From NCBI RefSeq assembly GCF_018129005.1, contig NZ_JAAEDL010000018.1, positions 1-64,000 on the forward strand: a DNA stretch of 64,000 nt, written 5' to 3'. Both the position numbers and the translations under genes were made by a program. The notes below the pieces were generated by a model, which ran no database searches, was not told the origin of the DNA, and saw nothing but the letters and a program-made list of their open reading frames with translations. This document shows, in pieces, positions 40,169-47,535 of this stretch. Origin of the DNA: Neoroseomonas eburnea. Its GTDB lineage: Bacteria; Pseudomonadota; Alphaproteobacteria; Acetobacterales; Acetobacteraceae. Each line of letters begins with the position of its first letter. Position 1 is the stretch's first letter.

Positions 40169-40555
40169 ATGTCGCACAGCGTGCCATCCGCCGCGGCCGC
40201 CTTCGATCTCGCGGCCCTGAAGCGAGCCCTCGAGCAGAGCGACGCGGACTCGCTGCTGGCGCTCTACGACGAGGATGCCGAGATGGAGATCATCGACCGC
40301 AACCGCCCGCCCAGCGCGCCGCTGCGCCTGGTCGGCCGGCCGGCGATCGCGGCCTTCTGGCGCGACGTCTGCGCGCGCGACATGACCCATGCCGTGGGCG
40401 AGGCCGTGAGCGACGCGCACCGCGCCGCCTTCGTGGAACGCTGCGCCTATCCGGATGGCTGCCACGTGGTCTCGGCGATGACGCTCGAACTGCGCGACGG
40501 GCGCATCCGCCGCCACCTGACCGTCCAGGCCTGGGACGAGGTGAGTTGCGGGTAG
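40169..40555 (+). CDS. SnoaL/NTF2-like protein
   Basis: This 128-aa cone-fold protein begins with the usual helix LAALKRALEQSDADSLLALY and the DEDAEMEIIDRN strand pair. It ends with a sheet, LRDGRIRRHLTVQAWDE. GGGGAGGA precedes the ATG. Members are small hydrolases, isomerases or binding proteins; no catalytic set can be named here. Confidence 0.75.
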   Translation: MSHSVPSAAAAFDLAALKRALEQSDADSLLALYDEDAEMEIIDRNRPPSAPLRLVGRPAIAAFWRDVCARDMTHAVGEAVSDAHRAAFVERCAYPDGCHVVSAMTLELRDGRIRRHLTVQAWDEVSCG

Positions 40556-40927
40556 TGCGCTGCCTGTTTCGTTCACTGGATCTCCGGCGGACAGGCAGGC
40601 CACCGAAGGCAAGGGCGGTGGCGTGAGAATGGCGTCCGCCTGACCGCCCGCGGACCCGACGGATGAGCAGGCCTGCTGACAACCGGGGGCCGGTGCCGCG
40701 AGAACGGCGCAAGCAGGACTTCCGCACCAGGGCGCCAGCACCCCGCCCGCGAAGGTCATGGCGTTCCGCGGGAAGGGCAGCGGATCGGCCGGCCATCGGG
40801 GGCGGTGGCTGGCAGCCCGGCGACGGCAAGCACGGGACTTCGCCACGCGAAGGCCGGCGCGCGCCCGGGATTGCCTCGCGGGCGAGAGGGCGGATGATGC
40901 CGCCCGATGAGATCGAGGACGGACCGC
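40556..40927. other. Gap with no supported gene
   Basis: There are 372 bp between the SnoaL-like gene and the glycerate kinase. Open frames are Arg/Pro-rich on both strands and have no ribosome-binding site. A GAGG at 40915-40918 serves the downstream gene. Confidence 0.4.
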
Positions 40928-42208
40928 ATGGCCCTTGACGACGCATCGGCCCGCGAGGCGCTGCGCCGCCTGTTCGACGCCGCCGTGGCGAGCGCGGATC
41001 CGCGCGTCGTGCTGGCGCGGCACCTGCCGCAGAAGCCGGCCGGCCGCGTGCTGGTGCTCGGTGCCGGCAAGTCCGCCGCCGTCATGGCCGCCGCGGTGGA
41101 GGATGCCTGGCCGGAGGTGCCGCTCTCCGGCCTCGTCGTCACGCGCTACGGCCATGGCCATCCGACCAGGCGGATCGAGGTCGTCGAGGCCTCCCACCCC
41201 GTCCCGGACGAGGCCGGCGCGATTGCGGCGCAGCGCATGCTGGACCTCGCCGCCGCGGCGGCGGCGGGCGACCTGGTGCTGTTCCTGGTCTCCGGTGGAG
41301 GCTCCTCGCTGACCACCCTGCCCGCCCCCGGGCTGGCGCTTGCCGATCTGATCGCGGTGAACAAGGCGCTGCTCGCCTCCGGCGCGACCATCCACGAGAT
41401 GAACTGCATCCGCCGACATCTCTCCGCCTTCTCGGGCGGACGGCTGGCGGCGGCGGCGCATCCGGCGCGGGTGGTGACGCTCGCCATCTCCGACGTGCCG
41501 GGGGACGACCCGACGGTGATCGCCTCCGGCCCCACCGTGCCGGATCCCTCCACCTTCGAGCAGGCCCGCGCCCTCGTCGCCCATTACCGCATGGCGCTGC
41601 CGGGGGCGGTCACCGCGCATCTCGCGCGCGCCGCGGAGGAAAGCCCCAAGCCCGGCGATCCGCGCCTGGCGGACACTGACTACCGCTTCATCGCGACGCC
41701 GCTGATGGCGCTGGAGGCCGCGGCCGGGGCCGCGCGCGGGCTGGGCTTCACGCCCCTCATCCTGGGCGACGCCCTGGAGGGCGAGGCGCGGGAGGTCGGC
41801 ACGGTGCTCGCCGGCATCGCCCTCTCCGCCCGCGCCCATGGCCTCCCCCTGCCCGCCCCCTGCGTGTTGCTCTCGGGCGGAGAGACCACGGTGACGATTC
41901 GTGCCGGGAATCCCGGCCGCGGGGGCCGGAACGGGGAATGCCTGCTCGGCTGCACCCTGGGCCTGGCCGGCGCGCCCGGCGTCTGGGCATTGATGGGCGA
42001 CACCGACGGCATCGACGGATCCGAGGAGAATGCCGGCGCCATCGCCACCCCCGACACCCTGGCGCGCGCCCGCGCCGCGGGGCTCGATCCGCGCGGCCTG
42101 CTTGCCGGCCACGACAGCCACCGCCTGTTCGCAGCACTCGGGGATCTCGTCACCACCGGCCCCACCCTGACCAACGTCAACGATTTCCGCGCGATCCTGA
42201 TCGGATGA
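40928..42208 (+). CDS. Glycerate 2-kinase (GckA/TtuD, MOFRL family)
   Basis: This 426-aa enzyme phosphorylates D-glycerate to 2-phosphoglycerate. LVLGAGKSAAVMAAAVE and FLVSGGGSSLTTLPAPG form the nucleotide- and substrate-binding parts. LSGGETTVTI and GGRNGECLLG, then DTDGIDGSEENAGA, are the MOFRL-domain signatures. In tartrate-utilisation loci TtuD lies beside pyruvate kinase TtuE, as it does here. Its 2-phosphoglycerate reaches pyruvate through enolase and the kinase 324 bp downstream. Confidence 0.9.
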   Translation: MALDDASAREALRRLFDAAVASADPRVVLARHLPQKPAGRVLVLGAGKSAAVMAAAVEDAWPEVPLSGLVVTRYGHGHPTRRIEVVEASHPVPDEAGAIAAQRMLDLAAAAAAGDLVLFLVSGGGSSLTTLPAPGLALADLIAVNKALLASGATIHEMNCIRRHLSAFSGGRLAAAAHPARVVTLAISDVPGDDPTVIASGPTVPDPSTFEQARALVAHYRMALPGAVTAHLARAAEESPKPGDPRLADTDYRFIATPLMALEAAAGAARGLGFTPLILGDALEGEAREVGTVLAGIALSARAHGLPLPAPCVLLSGGETTVTIRAGNPGRGGRNGECLLGCTLGLAGAPGVWALMGDTDGIDGSEENAGAIATPDTLARARAAGLDPRGLLAGHDSHRLFAALGDLVTTGPTLTNVNDFRAILIG

Positions 42209-42466
42209 GCGAGACCGACCGGCTGGCCGCCCGCCACCGGCGCTCCGCGGCGACGCAAGCGCGCGACCCGGACCAATGATCGCGCCCCCCCTGCGCGACG
42301 ATGCCGCCCGTGCCTGCGCGGCACTTGGCCGACACCTGGATCGCCAATGAAGCGCAGGGGGTCTTCCCCGCCGGCGCCGAGGCGCTTCCGGCTACCCGTA
42401 ATGGCCAGCCGGTCGCCTGGACCGCACCCCACGGCGGCCCGATGGCGTGGATCGCCGAACCCGAAC
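42209..42466. other. Gap upstream of the pyruvate kinase control region
   Basis: This GC-rich stretch holds only a 24-codon frame that overlaps the glycerate kinase stop (ATGA at 42205-42208), which is too short to support. After 42467 the sequence turns sharply AT-rich and carries the operator-like boxes. Confidence 0.4.
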
Positions 42467-42481
42467 CTTATTCAAGTTAAG
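42467..42481. promoter_or_regulatory. Operator-like box 1, CTTA-N7-TAAG
   Basis: CTTATTCAAGTTAAG has inverted CTTA/TAAG ends seven bases apart. It is the same spacing as box 2, with centres 41 bp apart (about four helical turns), in the AT-rich region before the pyruvate kinase. Confidence 0.5.
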
Positions 42482-42507
42482 TATCGAAAATTTCTCGGCA
42501 GTATTTT

Positions 42508-42522
42508 CTTATCCAGGATAAG
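42508..42522. promoter_or_regulatory. Operator-like box 2, perfect palindrome over the ribosome-binding site
   Basis: CTTATCC-A-GGATAAG is a perfect 7-bp inverted repeat with a single central base. It ends 9 bp before the ATG and includes the GGATAAGG Shine-Dalgarno. A 1-nt loop cannot form an RNA hairpin, so a DNA-bound dimer is the likelier reader. The helix-turn-helix at the start of the encoded protein is an obvious candidate. Confidence 0.55.
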
Positions 42523-42531
42523 GTCTCGCCC

Positions 42532-44181
42532 ATGCGCGACCCTGCCCTCGAAGAAGCCTTCGCCCGCCGCGGTGCGATCACCCGGATCGCCACCGAGCTC
42601 GGCATCTCCACCGCCGCCGTCTCCCAATGGCGCCGCGTCCCGGACGAGCGCGTCGTCGACGTCGCCCGCATCCTCGGCGTCGCACCCGAAGCCCTCCGCC
42701 CCGACCTCTCCACCCTGCCCCCGCCAAGGCCCGAAGGACCGATCCGCATGGCCTCCCGCCCCGCCTTGCGCCGCCGCCGCCGGACCAAGGTCATCGCCAC
42801 CCTCGGCCCCGCCTCCTCCACCATCGAGGTCATCGAACGCCTCTACCGCGCCGGCGCCGACGTCTTCCGCCTCAACTTCTCCCACGGCTCCCACGAGGAC
42901 CACGCCAGCCGCATCGCCATGATCCGCGAGGTCGAACGCCGCGTCGGCCGCCCCATCGGCATCCTCGCCGACGTCCAGGGCCCCAAGCTCCGCGTCGGCC
43001 GCTTCCAGGCCGGCCGCGTGCAACTCAGCCAGGGCCAGGCCTTCCGCCTCGACCTCAACCCCACCCCCGGCGACGTCCGCCGCGTCAACCTGCCGCACCC
43101 GGAGATCATCAACGCCGCCCAGATCGGCACCACCCTCCTCCTCGACGACGGCAAGCTCCGCCTCCGCGTCACCCGCGTGCGCCCCGACCACCTCGAAACC
43201 GAAGTCGTCGTCGGCGGCCCCCTCTCCGACCGCAAGGGCGTCAACGTCCCCGACGTCGCGCTGCCCATCCCCGCCCTCACCGAAAAAGACCGCGCCGACC
43301 TCGACTTCGTCCTCCCCCTCGGCATCGAATACATCGGCCTGTCCTTCGTCCAACGCCCCGAGGACGTCGCCGAAACCAAGCGCATCGCCGCCGGCCGCGC
43401 CTGGGTCATGGTGAAGATGGAAAAGCCCCAGGCGGTCGAAAACCTCGACGCCATCCTGGCGCTCACCGACTGCGTCATGGTCGCCCGCGGCGACCTCGGC
43501 GTCGAACTCCCGCCCGAGGAAGTCCCCCTGGTGCAGAAGCGCATCGTCCGCACCGCCCGCGCCCTCGGCAAGCCGGTCGTCGTCGCGACCCAGATGCTGG
43601 AATCCATGATCACGGCCCCCAGCCCCACCCGCGCCGAAGTCTCCGACGTCGGCACCGCCGTCTTCGACGGCGCGGACTGCGTGATGCTCTCGGCCGAAAC
43701 CGCCGCCGGCCAATACCCCTACGAGGCGGTGAACATGATGGACCGCATCATCGCCCGCGTGGAACAGGACAGCGACTGGCGCCGCCTCATGGACGCATCC
43801 CGCCCCGCGCCCGAGAAGTCATCCGCCGGCGCCATCGCCACCGCCGCCCGCCAGGTCGCCGAAACCATCTCCGCCGAGGTCATCGCCACCTTCTCCTCCA
43901 CCGGATCGACCACTCTGCGCGTGGCGCGCGAACGCCCCATCTGCCCGATCCTGGGCCTGACGGCGAGCGAAGCCACCGCCCGCCGCATGGCGGTGATCTG
44001 GGGCGTCCACCCGCTCGAAGTCAGCGAAATCCACTCCATGACCGAAATGGTCGGCCGCGCCATCCGCGCAGCACAGCACGAAGGCTTCGCGGGGCACGGG
44101 GACGAGGTGGTGGTGACCGCCGGGGTGCCGTTCGGCACGCCAGGGACGACGAATGCATTGCGGGTGGCGGTGGTGAAGTGA
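42532..44181 (+). CDS. pyk: Pyruvate kinase with an N-terminal Cro/YdaS-like DNA-binding domain
   Basis: This 549-aa frame has no internal stop. Residues 1-60 form a helix-turn-helix domain: ITRIATELGIS, TAAVSQWRRVP, then VARILGVAPEALRPDL, as in Cro/YdaS repressors. From residue 73 a complete pyruvate kinase follows: KVIATLGPASS, RLNFSHGSHEDH, VMVKMEKPQAVENL, MVARGDLGVELP and ATQMLESMI. It would convert phosphoenolpyruvate and ADP to pyruvate and ATP. An ATG at 42748 with GAAGGA upstream would give a normal 477-aa enzyme, so one or two products are possible. Codon use is unusually C-ending. Confidence 0.9.
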   Translation: MRDPALEEAFARRGAITRIATELGISTAAVSQWRRVPDERVVDVARILGVAPEALRPDLSTLPPPRPEGPIRMASRPALRRRRRTKVIATLGPASSTIEVIERLYRAGADVFRLNFSHGSHEDHASRIAMIREVERRVGRPIGILADVQGPKLRVGRFQAGRVQLSQGQAFRLDLNPTPGDVRRVNLPHPEIINAAQIGTTLLLDDGKLRLRVTRVRPDHLETEVVVGGPLSDRKGVNVPDVALPIPALTEKDRADLDFVLPLGIEYIGLSFVQRPEDVAETKRIAAGRAWVMVKMEKPQAVENLDAILALTDCVMVARGDLGVELPPEEVPLVQKRIVRTARALGKPVVVATQMLESMITAPSPTRAEVSDVGTAVFDGADCVMLSAETAAGQYPYEAVNMMDRIIARVEQDSDWRRLMDASRPAPEKSSAGAIATAARQVAETISAEVIATFSSTGSTTLRVARERPICPILGLTASEATARRMAVIWGVHPLEVSEIHSMTEMVGRAIRAAQHEGFAGHGDEVVVTAGVPFGTPGTTNALRVAVVK

Positions 44182-44215
44182 GGGTTATGCCGCGTTGGTG
44201 GTGAGGTCGTAGGAC

Positions 44216-44261
44216 GCAGGGGCTCTGCCCCTGCACCCCGGCAGGAAACTCAGTTTCCTGC
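44216..44261. terminator. Twin perfect hairpins in a convergent gap
   Basis: GCAGGGGC-TCT-GCCCCTGC (44216-44234) is followed after 6 bp by GCAGGAAAC-TCA-GTTTCCTGC (44241-44261). Both have 3-nt loops and no mismatches. They lie between the convergent pyruvate kinase and methyltransferase genes and probably end transcription from one or both sides. No T-run follows. Confidence 0.5.
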
Positions 44262-44332
44262 ACCTTCGGGCTGTCAGACCGTCGCACCACGCCACATGCA
44301 GGATCCATCCAGCAAAGCGCGCGACAGACGAC

Positions 44333-44989
44333 CTATTCCCCGGCGAGGGGCAGTTGCGCCTGATTGCGCTGAGAGTGATGCGAATAGGTGTCCCAGCCGA
44401 TTTCGTAATCCTCAGCCTGATTACCCCAGCCGGTCCACCCTGGCCGCGTGCCTCTCGCGAACAATTCAAGATACGGCCCGCGGCTACACGACTCTACAAT
44501 GTCATAGAATTCGTCGGGCTTGCGCGAATGCTCGCGCTTGCGGGTCGCGAGTAAATTCACTTGCCGCCGCCCAGGCGCCTCGGTCCTAGCGTTGCGACCG
44601 CGCACGCCGAATAGGACGAGTTCAGTGACATTCCGGAAATAGAAGCCTACGCCGCGCCCGTCGCTGCCCCCGTCCTTGCGGATCTTGTGCCAGACGATGT
44701 TCGACTTGTAATCGAAGCCCCACGCGCGCATCACTTGCAGCCCCTCGGGCAACAAAGCATTCGGAACCCAGAGATAAAGGTGTGCTGTCGCCGCGAGAAC
44801 GGATTGAACCGGGAGTTCCATAATCTCCGGCAGGTCCATTGTGCCATAGCGCGAAAGGCGCCGATGTTCCGGCGCCATCTTTCCCGTGCGGTTTGTAAAG
44901 CGCCAAGGCGGGTCGGCAAGCACCGTGCCGAATTTACGGCTCGAGAGCGCCTCCCGGAACTCAGCCGCAGCGTCAGGCACCTTCGTCAT
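44333..44989 (-). CDS. MT-A70 family adenine-N6 DNA methyltransferase
   Basis: This 218-aa protein methylates adenine with S-adenosylmethionine. The catalytic motif is ADPPW (FGTVLADPPWRFTNRTG). Further on, HLYLWVPNALLPEGLQVMRA and the cofactor-binding ELFARGTRPGWTGWGNQ match the MT-A70 group, which includes M.MunI-type modification enzymes. It overlaps the upstream endonuclease gene by 17 bp, so the two form a type II restriction-modification operon, and this half protects the host sites. GC content is visibly lower than in neighbours, which suggests transfer. Confidence 0.9.
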   Translation of the reverse strand: MTKVPDAAAEFREALSSRKFGTVLADPPWRFTNRTGKMAPEHRRLSRYGTMDLPEIMELPVQSVLAATAHLYLWVPNALLPEGLQVMRAWGFDYKSNIVWHKIRKDGGSDGRGVGFYFRNVTELVLFGVRGRNARTEAPGRRQVNLLATRKREHSRKPDEFYDIVESCSRGPYLELFARGTRPGWTGWGNQAEDYEIGWDTYSHHSQRNQAQLPLAGE

Positions 44990-45794
44990 CAGTCCAATCC
45001 TTTATGCAGCGCGGGGTGATGCCAACTGCTAGAACCGGGCACGCCCCGTTGCGGCCCGCATTAAGGCGATACAGCAACTTGCCCATCCAGGTTGTGCTCG
45101 CCCCGTATTTGCTTGCAGTCTGTCGCACTGTGCCTTTCTTCGTCGTCTCTGGCTGGCCGTCCTTGCGAAGTGCTGGCCCAAGTTTCCGGAACACCGGGTT
45201 GAGAGAAGCTGAACGAGTGACGAGAACAGCCACGTCAATCACGCCACAAGTCGCAAAGGCGCTGAACGCGTATAGGTCGCGGTCAAAAGTCTGATCTTTG
45301 GAATTCCATTCCAGGTCGAACGCAACCTTGCCCTTCACATAGTCGATCTTGTGGCCGTCGAGGAAACGCTCTCGCCGCAATTCCTGCCGACGTTTCTCAA
45401 TGATTGGCTTGCCTGATCGCTTCAGGCCGACTTGTTCTCGCCAATCCAGTCGCACGAGCAGGTCACCGTGGATCGCAGTCTCATGCCACCCCTGCGGCCG
45501 CAACGACGTGGACAGCAGTTTCGGAATGTCACTCTCGTTGCCTCCCGCTGTGCGAATCATATGCGTCGTGATGGAAAACTGCCTAAGCGCGTCCATCAAC
45601 TCAGCACAATGCGTCGGGTGAGCCCGGCTCAGGATCATCGCAGCGCCGCGATAGCTGTGAATTTCGTAACGATCGCGGATATCATGAGGGATTGCTGCGT
45701 CTACGATTCCCGATGGATCGGCAGCATCGTTTGGCGCGCCGGCAACGCCGCCACCATCGAGTTCTTCGTCGTCCTCATCGTCAACGTCGGACAT
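44973..45794 (-). CDS. BglII/BstYI family type II restriction endonuclease
   Basis: This 273-aa predicted endonuclease has the family core IDYVKGKVAFDLEWNSKDQ followed by FDRDLYAFSAFATCGVIDVA, and the C-terminal KYGASTTWMGKLLYRLNAG and CPVLAVGI blocks. BglII and BstYI cut AGATCT and RGATCY, so a GATC-centred hexamer is the likely target. The acidic start MSDVDDEDDEELDGG follows GGAGAG directly and was chosen over a further upstream ATG at 45881. The methyltransferase gene overlaps its 3-prime end. Confidence 0.85.
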   Translation of the reverse strand: MSDVDDEDDEELDGGGVAGAPNDAADPSGIVDAAIPHDIRDRYEIHSYRGAAMILSRAHPTHCAELMDALRQFSITTHMIRTAGGNESDIPKLLSTSLRPQGWHETAIHGDLLVRLDWREQVGLKRSGKPIIEKRRQELRRERFLDGHKIDYVKGKVAFDLEWNSKDQTFDRDLYAFSAFATCGVIDVAVLVTRSASLNPVFRKLGPALRKDGQPETTKKGTVRQTASKYGASTTWMGKLLYRLNAGRNGACPVLAVGITPRCIKDWTDDEGA

Positions 45795-45912
45795 GTCTCT
45801 CCGATCAGCAACCACGGCGCAGACGAATGCGCTAACGGCAGCACGACTCGGCATTGCCACCGAGCTTAGCCTGTATGGCACCGGCTCTGGCGGAAAGAGG
45901 TTGTATTTCCGA

Positions 45913-46503
45913 ATGTTTTCCTATATCATTAGTATGATGCGCCCCCACCCCCTCACCCCCACCCAATTCCTCGCCCTCCTCCCCTACATCCTCCCCCGTT
46001 CCCCCGCCGGCCGCCAGATCGGCGATCTCAAGGGCCGGCTCAACGCCATATTCCACCTCGCCTGCACCACCGACCCCTGGCACGCGCTCCCGCCCGAACA
46101 CGGCAAGCCCGACACCGTCTCCCGCTACTTCCGCCGCCTCACCCACGCCGGCCTGTGGGAACGCCTGCTCGAAGGCATCAAGGAAAACGATCCCAAACAT
46201 CCGCTGAACGAAATCGCCCCCCTCATCTTCCGCGCCTGCCGCCGCGCCATCCGTCTCCGCGGCCTCCGATTCATCGCCCTCATCCGCCGCCTCGGCTTCC
46301 TGCACGCGCTCAACGGCCCGCCGCACAAGCTCCCCGACCCCGATTTGTCCGAAAAGCTGAAGCGCCTGCGCCTGCCGCCCCCACCCGCCACGCGGAAGCG
46401 GATCACCGCCTATCTCGGCTACCTGAAGGCGCTCAGGCACCTCCACCGCATGGCCGGCGGGATCAAGCACATCCCCCGCCGGCTACGCCTCGGCTGGTGC
46501 TGA
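45913..46503 (+). CDS. IS5-type DUF4096-like domain protein, probable transposase relic
   Basis: This 196-aa protein carries GRQIGDLKGRLNAIFHLACT and PWHALPPEHGKPDTVSRYFR, then AGLWERLLEGI. These resemble the N-terminal DUF4096 domain of IS5/IS402 transposases. A DDE catalytic domain is missing; the rest is a basic helical tail. No terminal inverted repeats or target duplication were seen. The ATG at 45913 was taken because AAAGAGG precedes it; 45934 is an alternative, inside an ATCAT-N4-ATGAT palindrome. Codon use is strongly C-ending, unlike the endonuclease beside it. Confidence 0.55.
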   Translation: MFSYIISMMRPHPLTPTQFLALLPYILPRSPAGRQIGDLKGRLNAIFHLACTTDPWHALPPEHGKPDTVSRYFRRLTHAGLWERLLEGIKENDPKHPLNEIAPLIFRACRRAIRLRGLRFIALIRRLGFLHALNGPPHKLPDPDLSEKLKRLRLPPPPATRKRITAYLGYLKALRHLHRMAGGIKHIPRRLRLGWC

Positions 46504-46515
46504 CCCGGTGCGCCC

Positions 46516-47457
46516 TTACGCCGCCACCAGGTTCGAAGGCGTCTCCCCCGCGAAGAACGCCGCGAGCGACTCCAGCACCAGCGTCTGCTGCACCCGCTGC
46601 GCGAGCGTGGTGAAGGCCGCGATATGCGGCGTCAGCACCGCATTCGGCACCGCCAGCAGCCGCTCGGGGATCGCCGGCTCATGCTCGAACACGTCGAGCC
46701 CGGCGCCATGGATCACCCCCTGCTCCAGCGCCTCGACCAGCGCCGCCTCGTCGATCACCGACCCCCGGGCGATGTTCACCACCACGCCCTTGCGGCCCAG
46801 CGCGGCCAGCACCTCGGCATTCACCGCGTGCCGTGTCTCGGCGCTCGCCCGCACCGCGACCACGAGCACGTCGCACCACTCGGCCAGCGACAGCAGGGTG
46901 GGATGATAGGCGAACCCCACCCCCGCCTTCGGCGCCCGCCCGTGGTAGCCGATCTCCATCTCGAAGGCCGCCGCCCGCGTCGCGATCTTCATCCCGATCG
47001 CCCCGAGCCCATAGACCCCCATGCGCTGCCCCGCGAGGCCCGGCACCAGCCCCATGCTCTCGATCGTGCGCCACTTGCCCGCGCGCAGATCGCGCTCGCC
47101 CCTGCCCATGTCGCGCGCGGCGGCGATCACCAGCCCCATCGCGAACTCCGCGACCGAGGTCGCATTGGCATCCTTCGCATGCGTCACCAGGATGCCCCGC
47201 CTGGCCGCCTCCTCCACGTCCACCCCTTCGAACCCCGTGCCGTAGCAGGCGATCAGCCCGAGTTCCGGCAGCGCATCCATCATCGCCCTGTCGGTGCGGT
47301 GGCCGCCGAGGGTGATCAGCGCGCGGGCGCCGCGCGCCGCCTGCGGCACCGCGTCCGGCGTCACCGGGCTGAACGGGCCATGCACGTCGTAGATGCCGTC
47401 GAGACGTTCGCGCAGCCGCGCGGCCAGGGGCATGGCAAGAAGGATGGGCGGGGACAT
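46516..47457 (-). CDS. D-2-hydroxyacid dehydrogenase (hydroxypyruvate/glyoxylate reductase-like)
   Basis: This 313-aa NAD(P)H enzyme reduces 2-oxo acids. The dinucleotide site is GVYGLGAIGMKIA, the catalytic Arg lies in VNIARGSVIDEAALVEAL, and the Glu and His lie in DVFEHEP and TPHIAA. Length fits GhrB/hydroxypyruvate reductases. Close to glycerate 2-kinase and pyruvate kinase, it plausibly makes the D-glycerate they consume. The restriction-modification island now separates them. Confidence 0.88.
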   Translation of the reverse strand: MSPPILLAMPLAARLRERLDGIYDVHGPFSPVTPDAVPQAARGARALITLGGHRTDRAMMDALPELGLIACYGTGFEGVDVEEAARRGILVTHAKDANATSVAEFAMGLVIAAARDMGRGERDLRAGKWRTIESMGLVPGLAGQRMGVYGLGAIGMKIATRAAAFEMEIGYHGRAPKAGVGFAYHPTLLSLAEWCDVLVVAVRASAETRHAVNAEVLAALGRKGVVVNIARGSVIDEAALVEALEQGVIHGAGLDVFEHEPAIPERLLAVPNAVLTPHIAAFTTLAQRVQQTLVLESLAAFFAGETPSNLVAA

Positions 47458-47535
47458 GGCGGGAGACTCCGAAGGCTGCGTCGCGTTCGGCGCTTCACTC
47501 CCTCGCGCGCATCCCACCACGCCGCGCGGTGTCTC

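Noticed and set aside
40663-40938. A 91-codon frame upstream of glycerate kinase
   Set aside because: It is Arg/Pro-rich, has no ribosome-binding site and runs into the next gene in another frame.
42205-42279. A 24-codon frame that overlaps the glycerate kinase stop (ATGA)
   Set aside because: It is too short and compositionally ordinary. The overlap alone does not support a gene.
42532-42747. Treating the helix-turn-helix region before pyruvate kinase as a separate gene or frameshift
   Set aside because: There is no stop codon or frame change between the two parts. The domain has its own good ribosome-binding site at 42516-42523 and reads straight into the kinase.
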